Part shown: positions 10,951 through 20,283 of the stretch, one piece after another | Layout: the number at the start of each line of letters is the position of its first letter | Numbering within the stretch: position 1 is the stretch's first letter | Assembly (NCBI RefSeq): GCF_020831925.1 | Contig: NZ_JAFIFQ010000006.1 | Span: forward strand, 1 to 64,000 | Direction of reading: 5' to 3' | Length of the DNA stretch: 64,000 nucleotides | Source of the DNA: Alkalimonas sp. | Lineage (GTDB): Bacteria; Pseudomonadota; Gammaproteobacteria; Enterobacterales; Alteromonadaceae | Made by a program: the position numbers and the translations under genes | The notes under the pieces: model-generated | Told to the model about the DNA's origin: nothing | Database searches by the model: none | Seen by the model: only the letters and a program-made list of their open reading frames with translations

Positions 10951-11023
10951 ATTCGCGCTTTTTCCCTTAAATCATGGAGATAACCCGCATTTATCGCAGT
11001 TCTTAGTTGCGGGGCAACATCGG

Positions 11024-11052
11024 ATTCTACCACATAAAATCACAGTTGCCAT
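11024..11052 (-). promoter_or_regulatory. Possible gyrA promoter
   Basis: On the minus strand a TAGAAT -10 (11024-11029) is preceded by ATGGCA (11047-11052) with a 17-base spacer. It lies about 75 bases upstream of the gyrA start. The -10 is good and the -35 is moderate (four of six consensus bases). Confidence 0.4.
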
Positions 11053-11101
11053 GGCCGATCGGTGCTGTTGTACGAAAAGTAAACCGAAGCCGCTGCTGTA
11101 C

Positions 11102-11129
11102 TTGCAGTGGTGGTGCTTCGCCCTATAAT
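11102..11129 (+). promoter_or_regulatory. Sigma-70 promoter of ubiG
   Basis: TTGCAG (11102-11107) and a perfect TATAAT (11124-11129) are separated by 16 bases and lie 28 bases before the ubiG ATG. This is one of the clearest housekeeping promoters in the window. Confidence 0.7.
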
Positions 11130-11156
11130 AGCGAAAACTTCTTGGAGACTTCCCTA

Positions 11157-11888
11157 ATGTCCGATACCCCGGCACAGCCACTACCTGGCAATGTAGATGC
11201 TGCTGAAATTGCCAAGTTTAACGACATCGCTTCGCGTTGGTGGGATCCTGATGGCGAATTTAAACCTTTGCATCTGCTCAACCCAACCCGGCTTGGCTAC
11301 ATCAGTGATCAACTGGGTGGTTTGTTCGGTAAGTCGGTGATTGATGTAGGTTGTGGCGGCGGTATCCTGGCGGAGAGCATGGCCCGGGCCGGAGCCAGAG
11401 TCACCGGCATTGATATGGCAGATGAAGCCTTGATGGTGGCGCGGCTGCATGCATTGGAGGCGGGTGTTAGCGTCAACTACCAGCAATCGACTGCCGAGCA
11501 ATTTGCTTTAACTGCCGCAGGCCAGTTTGAGCTGGTCACCTGCATGGAAATGCTGGAGCACGTCCCTGAGCCTGCTTCCGTAGTCCAGGCTTGCGCTGAT
11601 TTAGTAACGCCAGGCGGAACCGTGGTGTTTTCAACCATCAACAAAAGCTGGAAAGCTTACGCCATGGCTATTGTTGGAGCAGAGTATTTACTACGCCTGG
11701 TGCCCAGAGGCACGCATGAATATGCCAAGTTTATCCGACCGTCACAGCTGATGCGTTTTGCAGAGCAGGCAGGTCTCACCATTACTGCAGCAACCGGCCT
11801 GCACTTTAATCCGCTTAACAACAGTTTTAAAGTTGGTCCTGGCTTGGATGTAAATTACTTCGTGGTGGCGAAGAAACCGCTGATTTGA
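11157..11888 (+). CDS. ubiG: Ubiquinone biosynthesis O-methyltransferase
   Basis: SAM-dependent enzyme that performs both O-methylations in ubiquinone synthesis, acting at the inner face of the membrane. The 243-residue protein (MSDTPAQ start) has the SAM-binding motif [10 protein letters not shown], post I GIDMADEA and the characteristic N-terminal [11 protein letters not shown]. The open frame extends 50 codons upstream, but that stretch contains the TATAAT promoter, so the ATG at 11157 with GGAG twelve bases ahead is the sensible start. It is divergent from gyrA, a conserved arrangement. Confidence 0.97.
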   Translation: MSDTPAQPLPGNVDAAEIAKFNDIASRWWDPDGEFKPLHLLNPTRLGYISDQLGGLFGKSVIDVGCGGGILAESMARAGARVTGIDMADEALMVARLHALEAGVSVNYQQSTAEQFALTAAGQFELVTCMEMLEHVPEPASVVQACADLVTPGGTVVFSTINKSWKAYAMAIVGAEYLLRLVPRGTHEYAKFIRPSQLMRFAEQAGLTITAATGLHFNPLNNSFKVGPGLDVNYFVVAKKPLI

Positions 11889-12040
11889 TGCTTATTTAAC
11901 TGGTCAGACGGGTTGATAAGAATAGTTTTTTTCAACGAAAAAAAACTTGCATTCCAGCGAAGCCAATCAGGCTTTGGCCTCGCTGCTTATTGCCAAAATA
12001 TCTTAGCAAACCCCGTACCAAAACTATGGTTTTTTGTTAC

Positions 12041-12069
12041 TTGCAAATCCAACGAATCCACACTATCTT
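12041..12069 (+). promoter_or_regulatory. Likely nrdA promoter
   Basis: TTGCAA (12041-12046) and TATCTT (12064-12069) are spaced by 17 bases. The -10 lies inside the upstream NrdR-type box, so repressor binding would block RNA polymerase. The remaining 319-base ubiG-nrdA gap is AT-rich and holds no convincing gene. Confidence 0.5.
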
Positions 12070-12104
12070 GTGATCCAGTTAGCCGCCAACCCTATATATT
12101 GTGT
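12058..12104 (+). promoter_or_regulatory. Pair of NrdR-type boxes upstream of nrdA
   Basis: Two 16-base sites resemble the NrdR consensus (acaCwAtATaTwGtgt). Box 1 at 12058-12073 matches 12 of 16 positions; box 2 at 12089-12104 matches 15 of 16. Their starts are 31 bases apart, about three helical turns, the spacing known for cooperative NrdR binding in enterobacterial nrd promoters. NrdR is the (d)ATP-sensing repressor of ribonucleotide reductase operons. The sites lie 104-150 bases before the nrdA start. Confidence 0.8.
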
Positions 12105-12207
12105 ATCGAAGCAGCAATAGGGGTTGAAAAAATAATCAAGCGCTTAGCAATGCTTAGTCTGGCGGCGGCATCAATTTAAATGGACGCAACAAAGTGGGTA
12201 CTACAGC

Positions 12208-14487
12208 ATGACGACATTGTATGTTACGAAGCGGGATGGCAGTCGGGAGCCATTGGATTTAGATAAAATTCATCGCGTCATTACCTGGGCAGCCGAAGGC
12301 TTGCAAAGTGTCTCGGTATCGCAGGTCGAGTTAAAATCACATATCCAATTCTACGATGGCATCAAAACTGAAGACATCCACGAAACCATCATCAAAGCAG
12401 CGGCTGATCTGATTTCTAAAAATACACCGGATTACCAATATCTGGCAGCACGCCTGGCTGTATTCCATCTGCGTAAAAAAGCCTATGGCCGCTTTGAACC
12501 ACCAGCCTTGTACGACCATGTGGTACGTATGGTAGAAAATAGCCGCTACGATGCCCACTTGCTGCAGGATTACAGCAAAGCCGAACTGGAGCAACTGGAC
12601 AGCTTTATTGATCATAGCCGGGATCTGAATTTCAGCTACGCTGCGGTTAAGCAGCTGGAAGGCAAGTATCTGGTACAAAACCGGGTGACCGGGCAGATTT
12701 TTGAAAGTGCCCAGTTCCTCTACATGCTGGTTGCGGCCTGTCTTTTTGCCAATTACCCGAAAGACACCCGGCTTGGCTATGTGCGCCGTTTTTACGATGC
12801 CATCTCTCTGTTCAAGCTATCCTTGCCCACGCCTATTATGGCCGGTGTGCGCACCCCTACCCGTCAGTTCAGCTCCTGCGTACTGATTGAGTGCGGTGAC
12901 AGCCTCGATTCCATCAATGCCACCGCCAGCGCTATCGTTAAGTACGTCAGCCAACGGGCTGGTATTGGTATTAATGCCGGTCGCATCCGGGCGCTGGGTA
13001 GCCCAATCCGTCATGGCGAAGCTTTCCATACCGGTTGCATTCCGTTTTACAAGCATTTCCAGACGGCCGTGAAAAGCTGCTCGCAAGGTGGGGTTCGCGG
13101 CGGCGCTGCCACCTTATTTTTCCCATTGTGGCATCTGGAAGTGGAATCTCTGCTGGTTTTGAAAAACAACCGCGGTGTGGAAGAAAACCGGGTCCGTCAC
13201 CTTGATTATGGCGTGCAGTTTAACCGCCTGATGTATCAGCGTTTGATCAAGGATGAAAGCATAACCCTGTTCAGCCCGTCCGATGTGCCGGGTTTGTACG
13301 ATGCATTTTTTGAAGATCAGGAAAAGTTCGAACAGCTTTATGTGCAGTACGAAGCCGATGACAGTATCCGCAAAAAGCGCATTAAAGCCGTTGAGCTCTT
13401 TACCCTCTTTATGCAAGAGCGTGCCAGTACCGGCCGTATTTACCTGCAAAACGTTGATCACTGCAATACCCACAGCCCCTTTGATCCCAAAGTGGCACCG
13501 GTTCGCCAGAGCAACCTTTGCCTGGAAATTGCGCTACCGACCAAGCCACTGCGCGACGTCAATGATGAAGAAGGTGAAATTGCCCTGTGCACCCTGTCGG
13601 CCTTTAACCTCGGTGCCCTGGATAGCCTGGATGAGCTGGAAGAGTTGTCCGAGTTGATTGTTCGAGCGCTGGATAGCCTGCTGGATTATCAAGATTACCC
13701 TATTCCTGCAGCACGCAATGCCACCATGGGCCGCCGCACCTTAGGTGTTGGTGTGATCAATTACGCCTACTACCTGGCCAAAAATGGCGTGCGTTACTCC
13801 GATGGCTCGGCCAATGGTCTGACCCACCGTACCTTTGAAGCCATCCAGTATTACTTGCTGAAAGCTTCAATGCAGCTGGCAAAAGAGTTTGGTCCTTGCC
13901 CTAAGTTTAATGAAACCACCTACTCGCAAGGCGTGATGCCAATCGACAGCTACAAGAAAGATCTGGATAAAGTTTGTACTGAAGCTTTGCAACTGGATTG
14001 GGATCGGTTGCGTCAGGATGTGATGGCTTTTGGCTTGCGTAACTCGACGCTGTCGGCGCTGATGCCATCAGAGACCTCGTCGCAAATTTCCAATGCCACC
14101 AACGGCATTGAGCCGCCACGCGGCCATGTCAGTGTCAAAGCCAGTAAAGACGGTATTTTAAAACAAGTGGTACCGGAATATGAGCGCTTAAAAGCTCAGT
14201 ACGAGCTGCTGTGGGACATGCCAAACAACGATGGCTATTTGGCGCTGGTTGGTATTATGCAGAAGTTTGTTGATCAGACCATCTCTGCTAACACCAACTA
14301 CGATCCTAACCGTTTTGACGGTGGCCGGGTACCGATGAAGCTGTTGTTAAAAGACTTACTGACAGCTTACAAGCTTGGGGTAAAAACCTTGTACTACCAC
14401 AATACCCGGGATGGTGCCTCGGATATGCAGGAAGACATGCCGGAAGCTGAAGACGACAGCTGCGCCGGCGGTGCCTGCAAAATTTAA
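12208..14487 (+). CDS. nrdA: Ribonucleoside-diphosphate reductase class Ia, alpha subunit
   Basis: Large subunit of the aerobic ribonucleotide reductase, which reduces NDPs to dNDPs. The 759 residues equal the E. coli size (761). An N-terminal ATP-cone (about 1-95) provides allosteric overall-activity control. The active-site cysteines are visible: C224 in FSSCVLIE, the thiyl-radical cysteine in SNLCLEI (about 438) and the partner in ALCTLSAFN (about 461). The C-terminal redox pair is C752 and C757 in CAGGACKI. The ribosome site is weak. It is under the NrdR-type boxes and is followed by a strong hairpin before nrdB. Confidence 0.99.
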   Translation: MTTLYVTKRDGSREPLDLDKIHRVITWAAEGLQSVSVSQVELKSHIQFYDGIKTEDIHETIIKAAADLISKNTPDYQYLAARLAVFHLRKKAYGRFEPPALYDHVVRMVENSRYDAHLLQDYSKAELEQLDSFIDHSRDLNFSYAAVKQLEGKYLVQNRVTGQIFESAQFLYMLVAACLFANYPKDTRLGYVRRFYDAISLFKLSLPTPIMAGVRTPTRQFSSCVLIECGDSLDSINATASAIVKYVSQRAGIGINAGRIRALGSPIRHGEAFHTGCIPFYKHFQTAVKSCSQGGVRGGAATLFFPLWHLEVESLLVLKNNRGVEENRVRHLDYGVQFNRLMYQRLIKDESITLFSPSDVPGLYDAFFEDQEKFEQLYVQYEADDSIRKKRIKAVELFTLFMQERASTGRIYLQNVDHCNTHSPFDPKVAPVRQSNLCLEIALPTKPLRDVNDEEGEIALCTLSAFNLGALDSLDELEELSELIVRALDSLLDYQDYPIPAARNATMGRRTLGVGVINYAYYLAKNGVRYSDGSANGLTHRTFEAIQYYLLKASMQLAKEFGPCPKFNETTYSQGVMPIDSYKKDLDKVCTEALQLDWDRLRQDVMAFGLRNSTLSALMPSETSSQISNATNGIEPPRGHVSVKASKDGILKQVVPEYERLKAQYELLWDMPNNDGYLALVGIMQKFVDQTISANTNYDPNRFDGGRVPMKLLLKDLLTAYKLGVKTLYYHNTRDGASDMQEDMPEAEDDSCAGGACKI

Positions 14488-14495
14488 TCTGTACT

Positions 14496-14521
14496 GCGGG
14501 CTTAACAAAGCCCGCTTTTTT
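14496..14521 (+). terminator. Intrinsic terminator between nrdA and nrdB
   Basis: A perfect eight-base-pair GC-rich stem (14496-14503 with 14508-14515), an AACA loop and six consecutive T (14516-14521) begin nine bases after the nrdA stop. This is a canonical intrinsic terminator inside what should be an operon. Only 31 bases separate it from nrdB and I see no promoter there, so nrdB expression probably depends on readthrough or on a promoter inside nrdA. Confidence 0.85.
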
Positions 14522-14552
14522 CGGTTATTGGACTTAGGAAGAGAATCACGCC

Positions 14553-15683
14553 ATGGCGTACACCACCTTTAATCGCGAGATTAATGATCAAATGAAAGAG
14601 CCGATGTTTTTCGGCAACCCGGTCAATGTTTCCCGCTACGATCAGCAAAAGTATCCAATTTTTGAAAAGCTGATTGAAAAGCAATTGTCTTTCTTCTGGC
14701 GCCCGGAGGAAGTCGATGTCAGCAAAGATCGTATCGACTTTCAAAACCTGCCAGAGCATGAAAAGCATATTTTCTTAAGCAACCTGAAATACCAAACCTT
14801 ACTGGATTCGGTACAAGGCCGTTCGCCCAATGTGGCTTTGCTGCCGCTGGTCTCCTTACCAGAGCTGGAAACCTGGATTGAAACCTGGGCTTTCAGTGAA
14901 ACCATTCACAGCCGAAGCTACACCCACATAGTGCGCAATATCTCGTCCGAGCCACACAAGGTGTTCGATGACATTATGCTGAATCAGAACATCATGGAGC
15001 GGGCAGAAGATGTAACGCGTTACTATGATGACTTGATTGAATCCTTTAATTTGTACAACCTCTGTGGCAGTGGTGACCATACCGTCAATGGCCAGCGTAA
15101 AAGTGTCAGTTTGCGCGACCTGAAAAAGAAACTCTATCTTTGTCTGATGTCGGTCAATGTGCTGGAAGCCATTCGTTTTTACGTTAGCTTTGCCTGCAGC
15201 TTTGCTTTTGCCGAGCGCGAACTGATGGAAGGCAATGCCAAAATCATCAAGCTGATTGCTCGTGACGAAGCCCTGCACCTCACTGGTACTCAGCACATGC
15301 TCAATATCATTGCCGCTGGTGAGGACGACCCGGAAATGGGTCAGATCGCCAAAGAATGTGAGCAAGATGCCATCGCCATTTTCAAAAAGGCCGCCGAACA
15401 GGAAAAAGCTTGGGCAGCTTATTTGTTCAAAGATGGCTCCATGATTGGTTTGAATAAAGATATTCTGTGCCAGTATGTGGAGTACATTACCAACAACCGC
15501 ATGCTGGCCATTGGCTTAAAACCGATTTACTCCACCAACCAGAACCCGATCCCCTGGATCAATGCCTGGCTGGTCTCAGACAATGTACAGGTAGCACCGC
15601 AAGAAGCAGAGATCAGCTCGTATCTGGTAGGCCAGATTGATAACCAGGTGGATTCAGGTGACTTCGGTGATTTCGATCTCTGA
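14553..15683 (+). CDS. nrdB: Ribonucleoside-diphosphate reductase class Ia, beta subunit
   Basis: Small subunit carrying the diferric-tyrosyl radical needed by NrdA. The 376 residues match E. coli NrdB (376). The conserved iron-ligand and radical region is visible around [15 protein letters not shown] (the radical tyrosine lies in this segment), and the second half of the metal site around [13 protein letters not shown]. The C-terminus (GDFGDFDL) ends in the acidic/aromatic tail that docks on NrdA. The start has AGGAAGAG about 12 bases upstream. It is followed 11 bases later by yfaE. Confidence 0.99.
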   Translation: MAYTTFNREINDQMKEPMFFGNPVNVSRYDQQKYPIFEKLIEKQLSFFWRPEEVDVSKDRIDFQNLPEHEKHIFLSNLKYQTLLDSVQGRSPNVALLPLVSLPELETWIETWAFSETIHSRSYTHIVRNISSEPHKVFDDIMLNQNIMERAEDVTRYYDDLIESFNLYNLCGSGDHTVNGQRKSVSLRDLKKKLYLCLMSVNVLEAIRFYVSFACSFAFAERELMEGNAKIIKLIARDEALHLTGTQHMLNIIAAGEDDPEMGQIAKECEQDAIAIFKKAAEQEKAWAAYLFKDGSMIGLNKDILCQYVEYITNNRMLAIGLKPIYSTNQNPIPWINAWLVSDNVQVAPQEAEISSYLVGQIDNQVDSGDFGDFDL

Positions 15684-15694
15684 TGTAAAGCACC

Positions 15695-15949
15695 ATGCCT
15701 AAAGTGCAGGTGAACTCAGACACCTTCTTGGAGTATGACAAACAGGGCAATCTATTGACGGCCCTGGAGCAAGCGAAGTTCGATGTTCACTACCAGTGCC
15801 GGCAAGGTTATTGCGGTGCTTGTCGTTGCCGCCTGCTAAGCGGCAACATCCGTTATCTGCAGGAGCCTCTCGCCTTCGTTCGTCAAGGCGAATTTTTGCC
15901 CTGTTGCAGCATCCCTATCGGCGATATTGCCATTGAGCTGGTTGACTAA
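15695..15949 (+). CDS. yfaE: Diferric-tyrosyl cofactor maintenance ferredoxin (2Fe-2S)
   Basis: Small plant-type ferredoxin that in E. coli reduces the diferric centre of NrdB for cofactor assembly and repair. The 84 residues have the cluster motif C35-x4-C40-x2-C43 and the distal cysteine at about C70/C71 in FLPCCS. Its position directly after nrdB is the conserved one. The reading frame has a modest ribosome site and probably depends on nrdB translation. Confidence 0.93.
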   Translation: MPKVQVNSDTFLEYDKQGNLLTALEQAKFDVHYQCRQGYCGACRCRLLSGNIRYLQEPLAFVRQGEFLPCCSIPIGDIAIELVD

Positions 15950-15957
15950 AAAGTCGC

Positions 15958-17739
15958 TCAGGGCTGGATAATGCGCTGGGTGCTGTGCAAGCTGGGATCT
16001 GGCCGACTCAGCACCTTTTGTTCACGGGCAAAATCAATGAAAGCCTGCGCGTAATTGATGTAGGTGTCCTGATAGCGATCCGATGCCATCACTTTGCCAA
16101 AGGTGGCCCAGCCATCCTGACCGGATGCAATAAAGCTGTTGGTGACGACGATGTAGCTTTCATCCATCTGCAGAGGCAACCACTGACCATTGCGCTGAAC
16201 CTTCAGCGCACTAACTCGATGATTCACTGGCTGTGTCATATCGACCGTAAAGCGGATCCCCGCCCCATGAGGATACCCTCCGGTTGAAGCCCCCGGGGTG
16301 ATGGAATACTCGATGGCATCTTCCAGCACCTGCTTGATTTCATGACCCTGCATATGGAGGTGGATCAAGGTATTGGAGAATGGCAGCAGTTGATAAACCT
16401 GGGCAATACTCAGCTCACCGGCGGGTAAGTCGGTGCGCACCCCACCCGCATTTTGTAGTGCAATATCTGCATGGCGGCTTTGGCTAAGAAAAGCTTTACT
16501 GACCAGATAATGCAAATCAGATTGCATAGCATCACCACAACTGGCCTCACGGGCTTCGCCCGGATCCATTCGGCACAACCGCTCAGGAATGTAGGCAATG
16601 CGTTGAGCAGCCAACTCATCAATACGGGTGCTATAGCCTTCCAGCAACTGTTGAAGCATTGGCTCAGGCTCAACCAGGCTAAGCACATCCGACGCGGCGA
16701 TGTAACTTAGCACGTCAGTTCGTTCTGTGCCCGTTAACAGCTTGCCATTGCGGTTAAAGTTATCACCAAGCAGCAGATGTGGCCGTCCTTCGCAGCGCTC
16801 GACTTTGTCGCCACTAAAATGCACCACTAACTCGCCAACCACCTGAGCGTAATCTTTGCCTTGTACTATGCACACCGGATCACCATCCAGATTGGTGACC
16901 ATGGTTGGGTAATCACCATCGGCCGTTAAGCCAACCTGGGCAAAATCCCCCAGCAAGCTGTGGGAGTCGCCCCCAACAATCACATCCACTTCTGGCAAGC
17001 GCTGGGCCAGCAAGATGTCATTAACGTAGCCATAATGGGTTAACAACACAATTTTACCAATGCCTTGCTGCTGCAATTTATCGATGTAATAGCGCGCCGT
17101 TTCTAGTTCATCCAAAAAGGCAGTGCTTGGCAGAGGCTGCGACGATTGGCGGGTTTTTTGCGCAATCGTCAGGCCAATAACGGCCACTTGGTGGCCTGCT
17201 ATTTCATGGATGACATAAGGCTTAAATAACTCCCAATCATGGTTTGGTGCCAGCGGTGTTCCGACTTCAGGCCGGACATTGGCGGATAAAACCGGCGTTT
17301 GGCACTGCTCATCCTGCAAGTTACGGATGAACTCAGCCAGATGCGCATCGCCATCATCAAATTCGTGGTTGCCGATGGTAAAAGCATCAAAGCAGATTTC
17401 CCGCATCAGATGCGCATCTGCATCCCCCTGAAACAAACTGTAATAAAGATCACCGGTAATAGCATCACCGGCATGCAATTTCAATAAGTCTGGATGACGC
17501 TGCTGCAAGCGAGCAATTTTACTGGCTACACGCGGAAATCCACCCACCTCAACATCGGTAAATTCACCAGCAATGCGCAGTGAGATTTGCTGCTTGGCGG
17601 CCAGATTGGAATGATGATCATTGATATGCGCAATGGCCAGGGTTAGATCAGCTGGCTCCTGAGTAGGATCGGTAGCTAGCTGACTACAAGCGGTCAAGGC
17701 TATTAGCAATGAACATCCAAGCAGAGTAACTGGTCGCAT
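15958..17739 (-). CDS. UshA/NadN-like 5'-nucleotidase lipoprotein
   Basis: Predicted periplasmic or outer-membrane-anchored calcineurin-type phosphoesterase acting on nucleotides, UDP-sugars or NAD-like substrates. The 593-residue protein starts with a lipoprotein signal peptide whose lipobox is LTAC (C18). Metal-site motifs are intact: NDHH (about 40-43), HAGD, GNHEFDDG, LTHYG and GGDSH. The C-terminal 5'-nucleotidase domain has NAGGVRTDLPAGEL and the substrate-stacking region. The ATG has GAGGATTCT ahead of it. It converges on yfaE with only eight bases between. E. coli UshA is soluble and periplasmic, so the lipid anchor is a difference; the substrate cannot be told from sequence. Confidence 0.88.
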   Translation of the reverse strand: MRPVTLLGCSLLIALTACSQLATDPTQEPADLTLAIAHINDHHSNLAAKQQISLRIAGEFTDVEVGGFPRVASKIARLQQRHPDLLKLHAGDAITGDLYYSLFQGDADAHLMREICFDAFTIGNHEFDDGDAHLAEFIRNLQDEQCQTPVLSANVRPEVGTPLAPNHDWELFKPYVIHEIAGHQVAVIGLTIAQKTRQSSQPLPSTAFLDELETARYYIDKLQQQGIGKIVLLTHYGYVNDILLAQRLPEVDVIVGGDSHSLLGDFAQVGLTADGDYPTMVTNLDGDPVCIVQGKDYAQVVGELVVHFSGDKVERCEGRPHLLLGDNFNRNGKLLTGTERTDVLSYIAASDVLSLVEPEPMLQQLLEGYSTRIDELAAQRIAYIPERLCRMDPGEAREASCGDAMQSDLHYLVSKAFLSQSRHADIALQNAGGVRTDLPAGELSIAQVYQLLPFSNTLIHLHMQGHEIKQVLEDAIEYSITPGASTGGYPHGAGIRFTVDMTQPVNHRVSALKVQRNGQWLPLQMDESYIVVTNSFIASGQDGWATFGKVMASDRYQDTYINYAQAFIDFAREQKVLSRPDPSLHSTQRIIQP

Positions 17740-17748
17740 AGAATCCTC

Positions 17749-17780
17749 AGAAAAATAAAAGCCAGCAAGGCTGGCTTTTA
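17749..17780 (-). terminator. Intrinsic terminator of trhO
   Basis: On the minus strand a GCCAGC/GCTGGC stem extended by A-T pairs (centred on 17761-17775, loop of three) is followed by TTTTATTTTT. It lies between the trhO stop and the start of the nucleotidase gene. The structure is nearly symmetric but the better U tract is on the minus strand. Confidence 0.8.
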
Positions 17781-17802
17781 TGACAAAATAAAGACAGCTG
17801 CA

Positions 17803-18720
17803 TTATGGCTCAAGTTTACCATCACGGATATGTTTTTCACCTCGTTGTTTTGCCAGCTGGACCTGTTTTTGTCGCTCGGCAAAAGCTGCTTTTTGCTCTG
17901 CCGTGGTTTTATCATGGCAGTGCGGGCAACTTAAACCTTTGATGTAATGCTCCGATTGCATGTCGTGCTGCGATAGCGGCATTCGACATGCATAGCACTG
18001 ATCATAACTGCCCTGCTCCAGCCCATGCTTAACCGCGACGCGCTGGTCAAATACAAAACATTCACCTTGCCACAGGCTTTGCTCAGACGGGACTTCTTCC
18101 AGATACTTCAGAATGCCACCATCCAGGTGATAGACTTCTTCAAAACCCTGCTCTTTCAAGTAAGCCGTGGATTTTTCGCAGCGGATCCCGCCGGTACAAA
18201 ACATCGCGACTTTTTTGTGCTGGGCTGGATTCAGGTGGTTGGCTGCCCACTCAGGAAACTCCCGAAAAGATGTGGTGTTTGGGTTGACTGCATTTTTAAA
18301 AGTGCCAATGGCCACTTCGTAATCATTCCGGGTGTCAATCACGATGGTATCCGGATCACTGATCAACTGATTCCAAGCGTCGCCTTTTACGTATGTGCCA
18401 ACGATGTGCTTAGGATCGACACTGGGAACACCCATGGTCACGATTTCTTTTTTAAGTTTTACTTTGGTGCGGTAAAACGCTGGTTCATCGGCAAAGGATT
18501 CTTTGTAGCTTAAGCCATCAAAGCGCCCTTCAGCTGCCAGCCAGGCTCGGACGGCATCAATACCGGCTCTGGAGCCACAAATGGTCCCGTTAATGCCTTC
18601 TTCGGCCAGCAACAGAGTACCTTTGACCTGATTTTCTACCAACACTTGATAGACTTTGTCTCTCAGTTGCTGGTAATCGGCTAAATGAACAAATTTATAA
18701 AGTGCAGCTACAACGTACAT
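17803..18720 (-). CDS. trhO: tRNA uridine(34) hydroxylase (rhodanese family)
   Basis: Formerly YceA. In E. coli and relatives it hydroxylates wobble uridine toward 5-hydroxyuridine in an oxygen-dependent reaction. The 305 residues contain an N-terminal acylphosphatase-like domain ([10 protein letters not shown], about 41-49) and a rhodanese domain with the catalytic loop CTGGIRC (C175 and C181). The frame is open 49 codons further upstream, but those codons overlap the preceding YaeQ gene, while the ATG at 18720 has AAGG ahead and matches the family start [10 protein letters not shown]. It ends in a basic tail plus a CxxC pair typical of the long form. Confidence 0.93.
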   Translation of the reverse strand: MYVVAALYKFVHLADYQQLRDKVYQVLVENQVKGTLLLAEEGINGTICGSRAGIDAVRAWLAAEGRFDGLSYKESFADEPAFYRTKVKLKKEIVTMGVPSVDPKHIVGTYVKGDAWNQLISDPDTIVIDTRNDYEVAIGTFKNAVNPNTTSFREFPEWAANHLNPAQHKKVAMFCTGGIRCEKSTAYLKEQGFEEVYHLDGGILKYLEEVPSEQSLWQGECFVFDQRVAVKHGLEQGSYDQCYACRMPLSQHDMQSEHYIKGLSCPHCHDKTTAEQKAAFAERQKQVQLAKQRGEKHIRDGKLEP

Positions 18721-18817
18721 AAACAACCTTTTTTGCCAGTCTGGATCGCAAATCCAGCGCAAGTTTAACAGGGGCAGTATTATAGCTACTTTTGAGGTAG
18801 GAGAAAAGAAAGTGAAA

Positions 18818-19342
18818 CTAATGAGGGTGCTGACACTGCACGGATAACTCCAGATGTTGCGTGCCATCCGTCAGTAAAATGGCATCGTCCTCTCGCCAGA
18901 CGCTGAGCTCCATATGGGGTTTAAGCATTGAGCACAGCTGTTGTAATTGCTCTGGTTGAAACACGCAGCTACTGGACTTGGCGGAATACGGCATGTTGCT
19001 CAGTTGCCGTTGCTCATCCGGGTTTAAAAAAAGCACCACCTGATCGGCCAGATGACAAGCCCTGCGTAGGTACTTTTCTTCCAGCAACTCAACACTGGCC
19101 CAGAGCCTGAAGTGTTGCTGTTCATCCTGCAAAAAAATATCTGGATCTTTGCCGCTTCGATGTAGACCAGCCATCACTGCTTTGCTTTCATACAAACACA
19201 ACCAGGCCAGCACCCGCCGGGCAAAATGCTCGGCGGGCTCTTCCGGGTATGGTGCCAAATAGTGACGTTGCTGCGCAAAATGATGGTGCTCAGCGCAGCT
19301 GTAATTTAAATCCAGTTTGATGACTTTAGCATTCATCAACAT
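18818..19342 (-). CDS. yaeQ: YaeQ-family protein
   Basis: Small cytosolic protein with a PD-(D/E)XK nuclease-like fold in the Pfam YaeQ family; molecular function is not established. The match to E. coli YaeQ is seen in the central segments [36 protein letters not shown] and ADQVVLFL, and in the C-terminal LELSVQC. The length is 174 residues (181 in E. coli). I chose the ATG at 19342 because AAGGA lies seven to eight bases upstream; the frame also allows starts at 19366 and 19336. It lies about 100 bases upstream of trhO on the same strand. Confidence 0.78.
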   Translation of the reverse strand: MLMNAKVIKLDLNYSCAEHHHFAQQRHYLAPYPEEPAEHFARRVLAWLCLYESKAVMAGLHRSGKDPDIFLQDEQQHFRLWASVELLEEKYLRRACHLADQVVLFLNPDEQRQLSNMPYSAKSSSCVFQPEQLQQLCSMLKPHMELSVWREDDAILLTDGTQHLELSVQCQHPH

Positions 19343-19405
19343 CGTCTTTTCCTTTCGGCTTACCATGGCGTCTTACTTAGTTTGTCGCCTGCTTTGGGCA
19401 AAAGT

Positions 19406-20038
19406 TTAGATAAGGCTCCAAATAAGATGCAAAGCGAGTGCCAACAAAAGTGTACCCATCACACGATCGAACCAATAGCCTTTTAACAGCAAAAAGCCAC
19501 GCACCTTGACCTGAGTTAACAAAAAAGATAGCAAACAAAACCATAAAGCGGTAGCCATGGCCATATAACCGCCATAAAACAGTTTCATGCTCAGTGGAGT
19601 GTCAGGGGAAATCACTACAGCAAAAAGGGACAGGAAAAACAGGGTTGCTTTGGGGTTTAAACCATTGGTAATAAAGCCGGTAAGTAGTGCTTTCCTGGTA
19701 CTTAATTGTTCAGTCACCTGCTCTTTAGCAACGGCTTGCTCAACTGCCGGTGCCCTGGCCAGAATGGCTTGTATCCCCAAATAAGCAAGGTAAAACGCAG
19801 CAAGCACACTAAAGGTCATGTACAGCCAGGGCGTGGTTTGAATCAACAAACCAATACCAACCAATGAATAGGTGACATGCAATAAAATCCCCAGACCAAT
19901 ACCAAAGCTGGCCGCTAAAGCCGCTTGCTTACCGAAGCGTACGGCATATCGCAGCACGATAGCGAAATCTGGTCCCGGGCTGGCAACTGCCATCAAATGA
20001 ACCACCGCAATCAGTGCAAATTCAGACCAAAAACTCAT
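19406..20038 (-). CDS. LysE/RhtB-family amino-acid exporter
   Basis: Inner-membrane exporter of amino acids or derivatives (RhtB/LysE superfamily). The 210-residue protein has about six hydrophobic helices and the family signature near the N-terminus, SPGPDFAIVLRYA, followed by the conserved small-residue helix GIGLGILLH and TGFITNGLNPKATLFFLSLF. The ATG at 20038 is taken as start because it gives the usual length and N-terminus, although the ribosome site is weak; the frame stays open another 48 codons with other possible starts. The substrate cannot be read from sequence. Confidence 0.85.
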   Translation of the reverse strand: MSFWSEFALIAVVHLMAVASPGPDFAIVLRYAVRFGKQAALAASFGIGLGILLHVTYSLVGIGLLIQTTPWLYMTFSVLAAFYLAYLGIQAILARAPAVEQAVAKEQVTEQLSTRKALLTGFITNGLNPKATLFFLSLFAVVISPDTPLSMKLFYGGYMAMATALWFCLLSFLLTQVKVRGFLLLKGYWFDRVMGTLLLALALHLIWSLI

Positions 20039-20209
20039 GAAAAAGATACCAAAGATAGTCGATGCTGCATTGTACGCTGATGAATTCATGCAATTCAAAT
20101 GAAAGGCCGTCTGGCTGGCAGAGTGCTGTGTATGTCTGAACAGAGCATTGAATTGACCGTAAAAAATACGGCATTCATCCAATTTCAGTCGATGCCAGCG
20201 GCATTAGAC

Positions 20210-20247
20210 TTGATGCAGCACAGGAAAGCTGTAAAATGTTATAACAT
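20210..20247 (+). promoter_or_regulatory. Promoter with Zur-like palindrome upstream of the histidine-rich receptor
   Basis: A perfect 12-base palindrome ATGTTATAACAT (20236-20247) resembles the core of gammaproteobacterial Zur operators (GTTATAxTATAAC type). It overlaps a TAAAAT -10 candidate (20232-20237) that pairs with TTGATG (20210-20215) at 16 bases. The receptor starts 37 bases further on. Overlap of operator and promoter would suit zinc-dependent repression; that role is inferred from the downstream histidine-rich protein. Confidence 0.6.
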
Positions 20248-20283
20248 CACAAACCTAACATCGATGTAAAAGAAGGAAACCCG

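Noticed and set aside
11913-12179. An 88-codon plus-strand frame in the ubiG-nrdA gap
   Set aside because: It has no ribosome site or family resemblance and runs through the nrdA promoter and NrdR-type boxes.
18721-18867. Longer trhO N-terminus
   Set aside because: It would overlap the YaeQ-family gene and adds sequence absent from the family; the ATG at 18720 has its own ribosome site.
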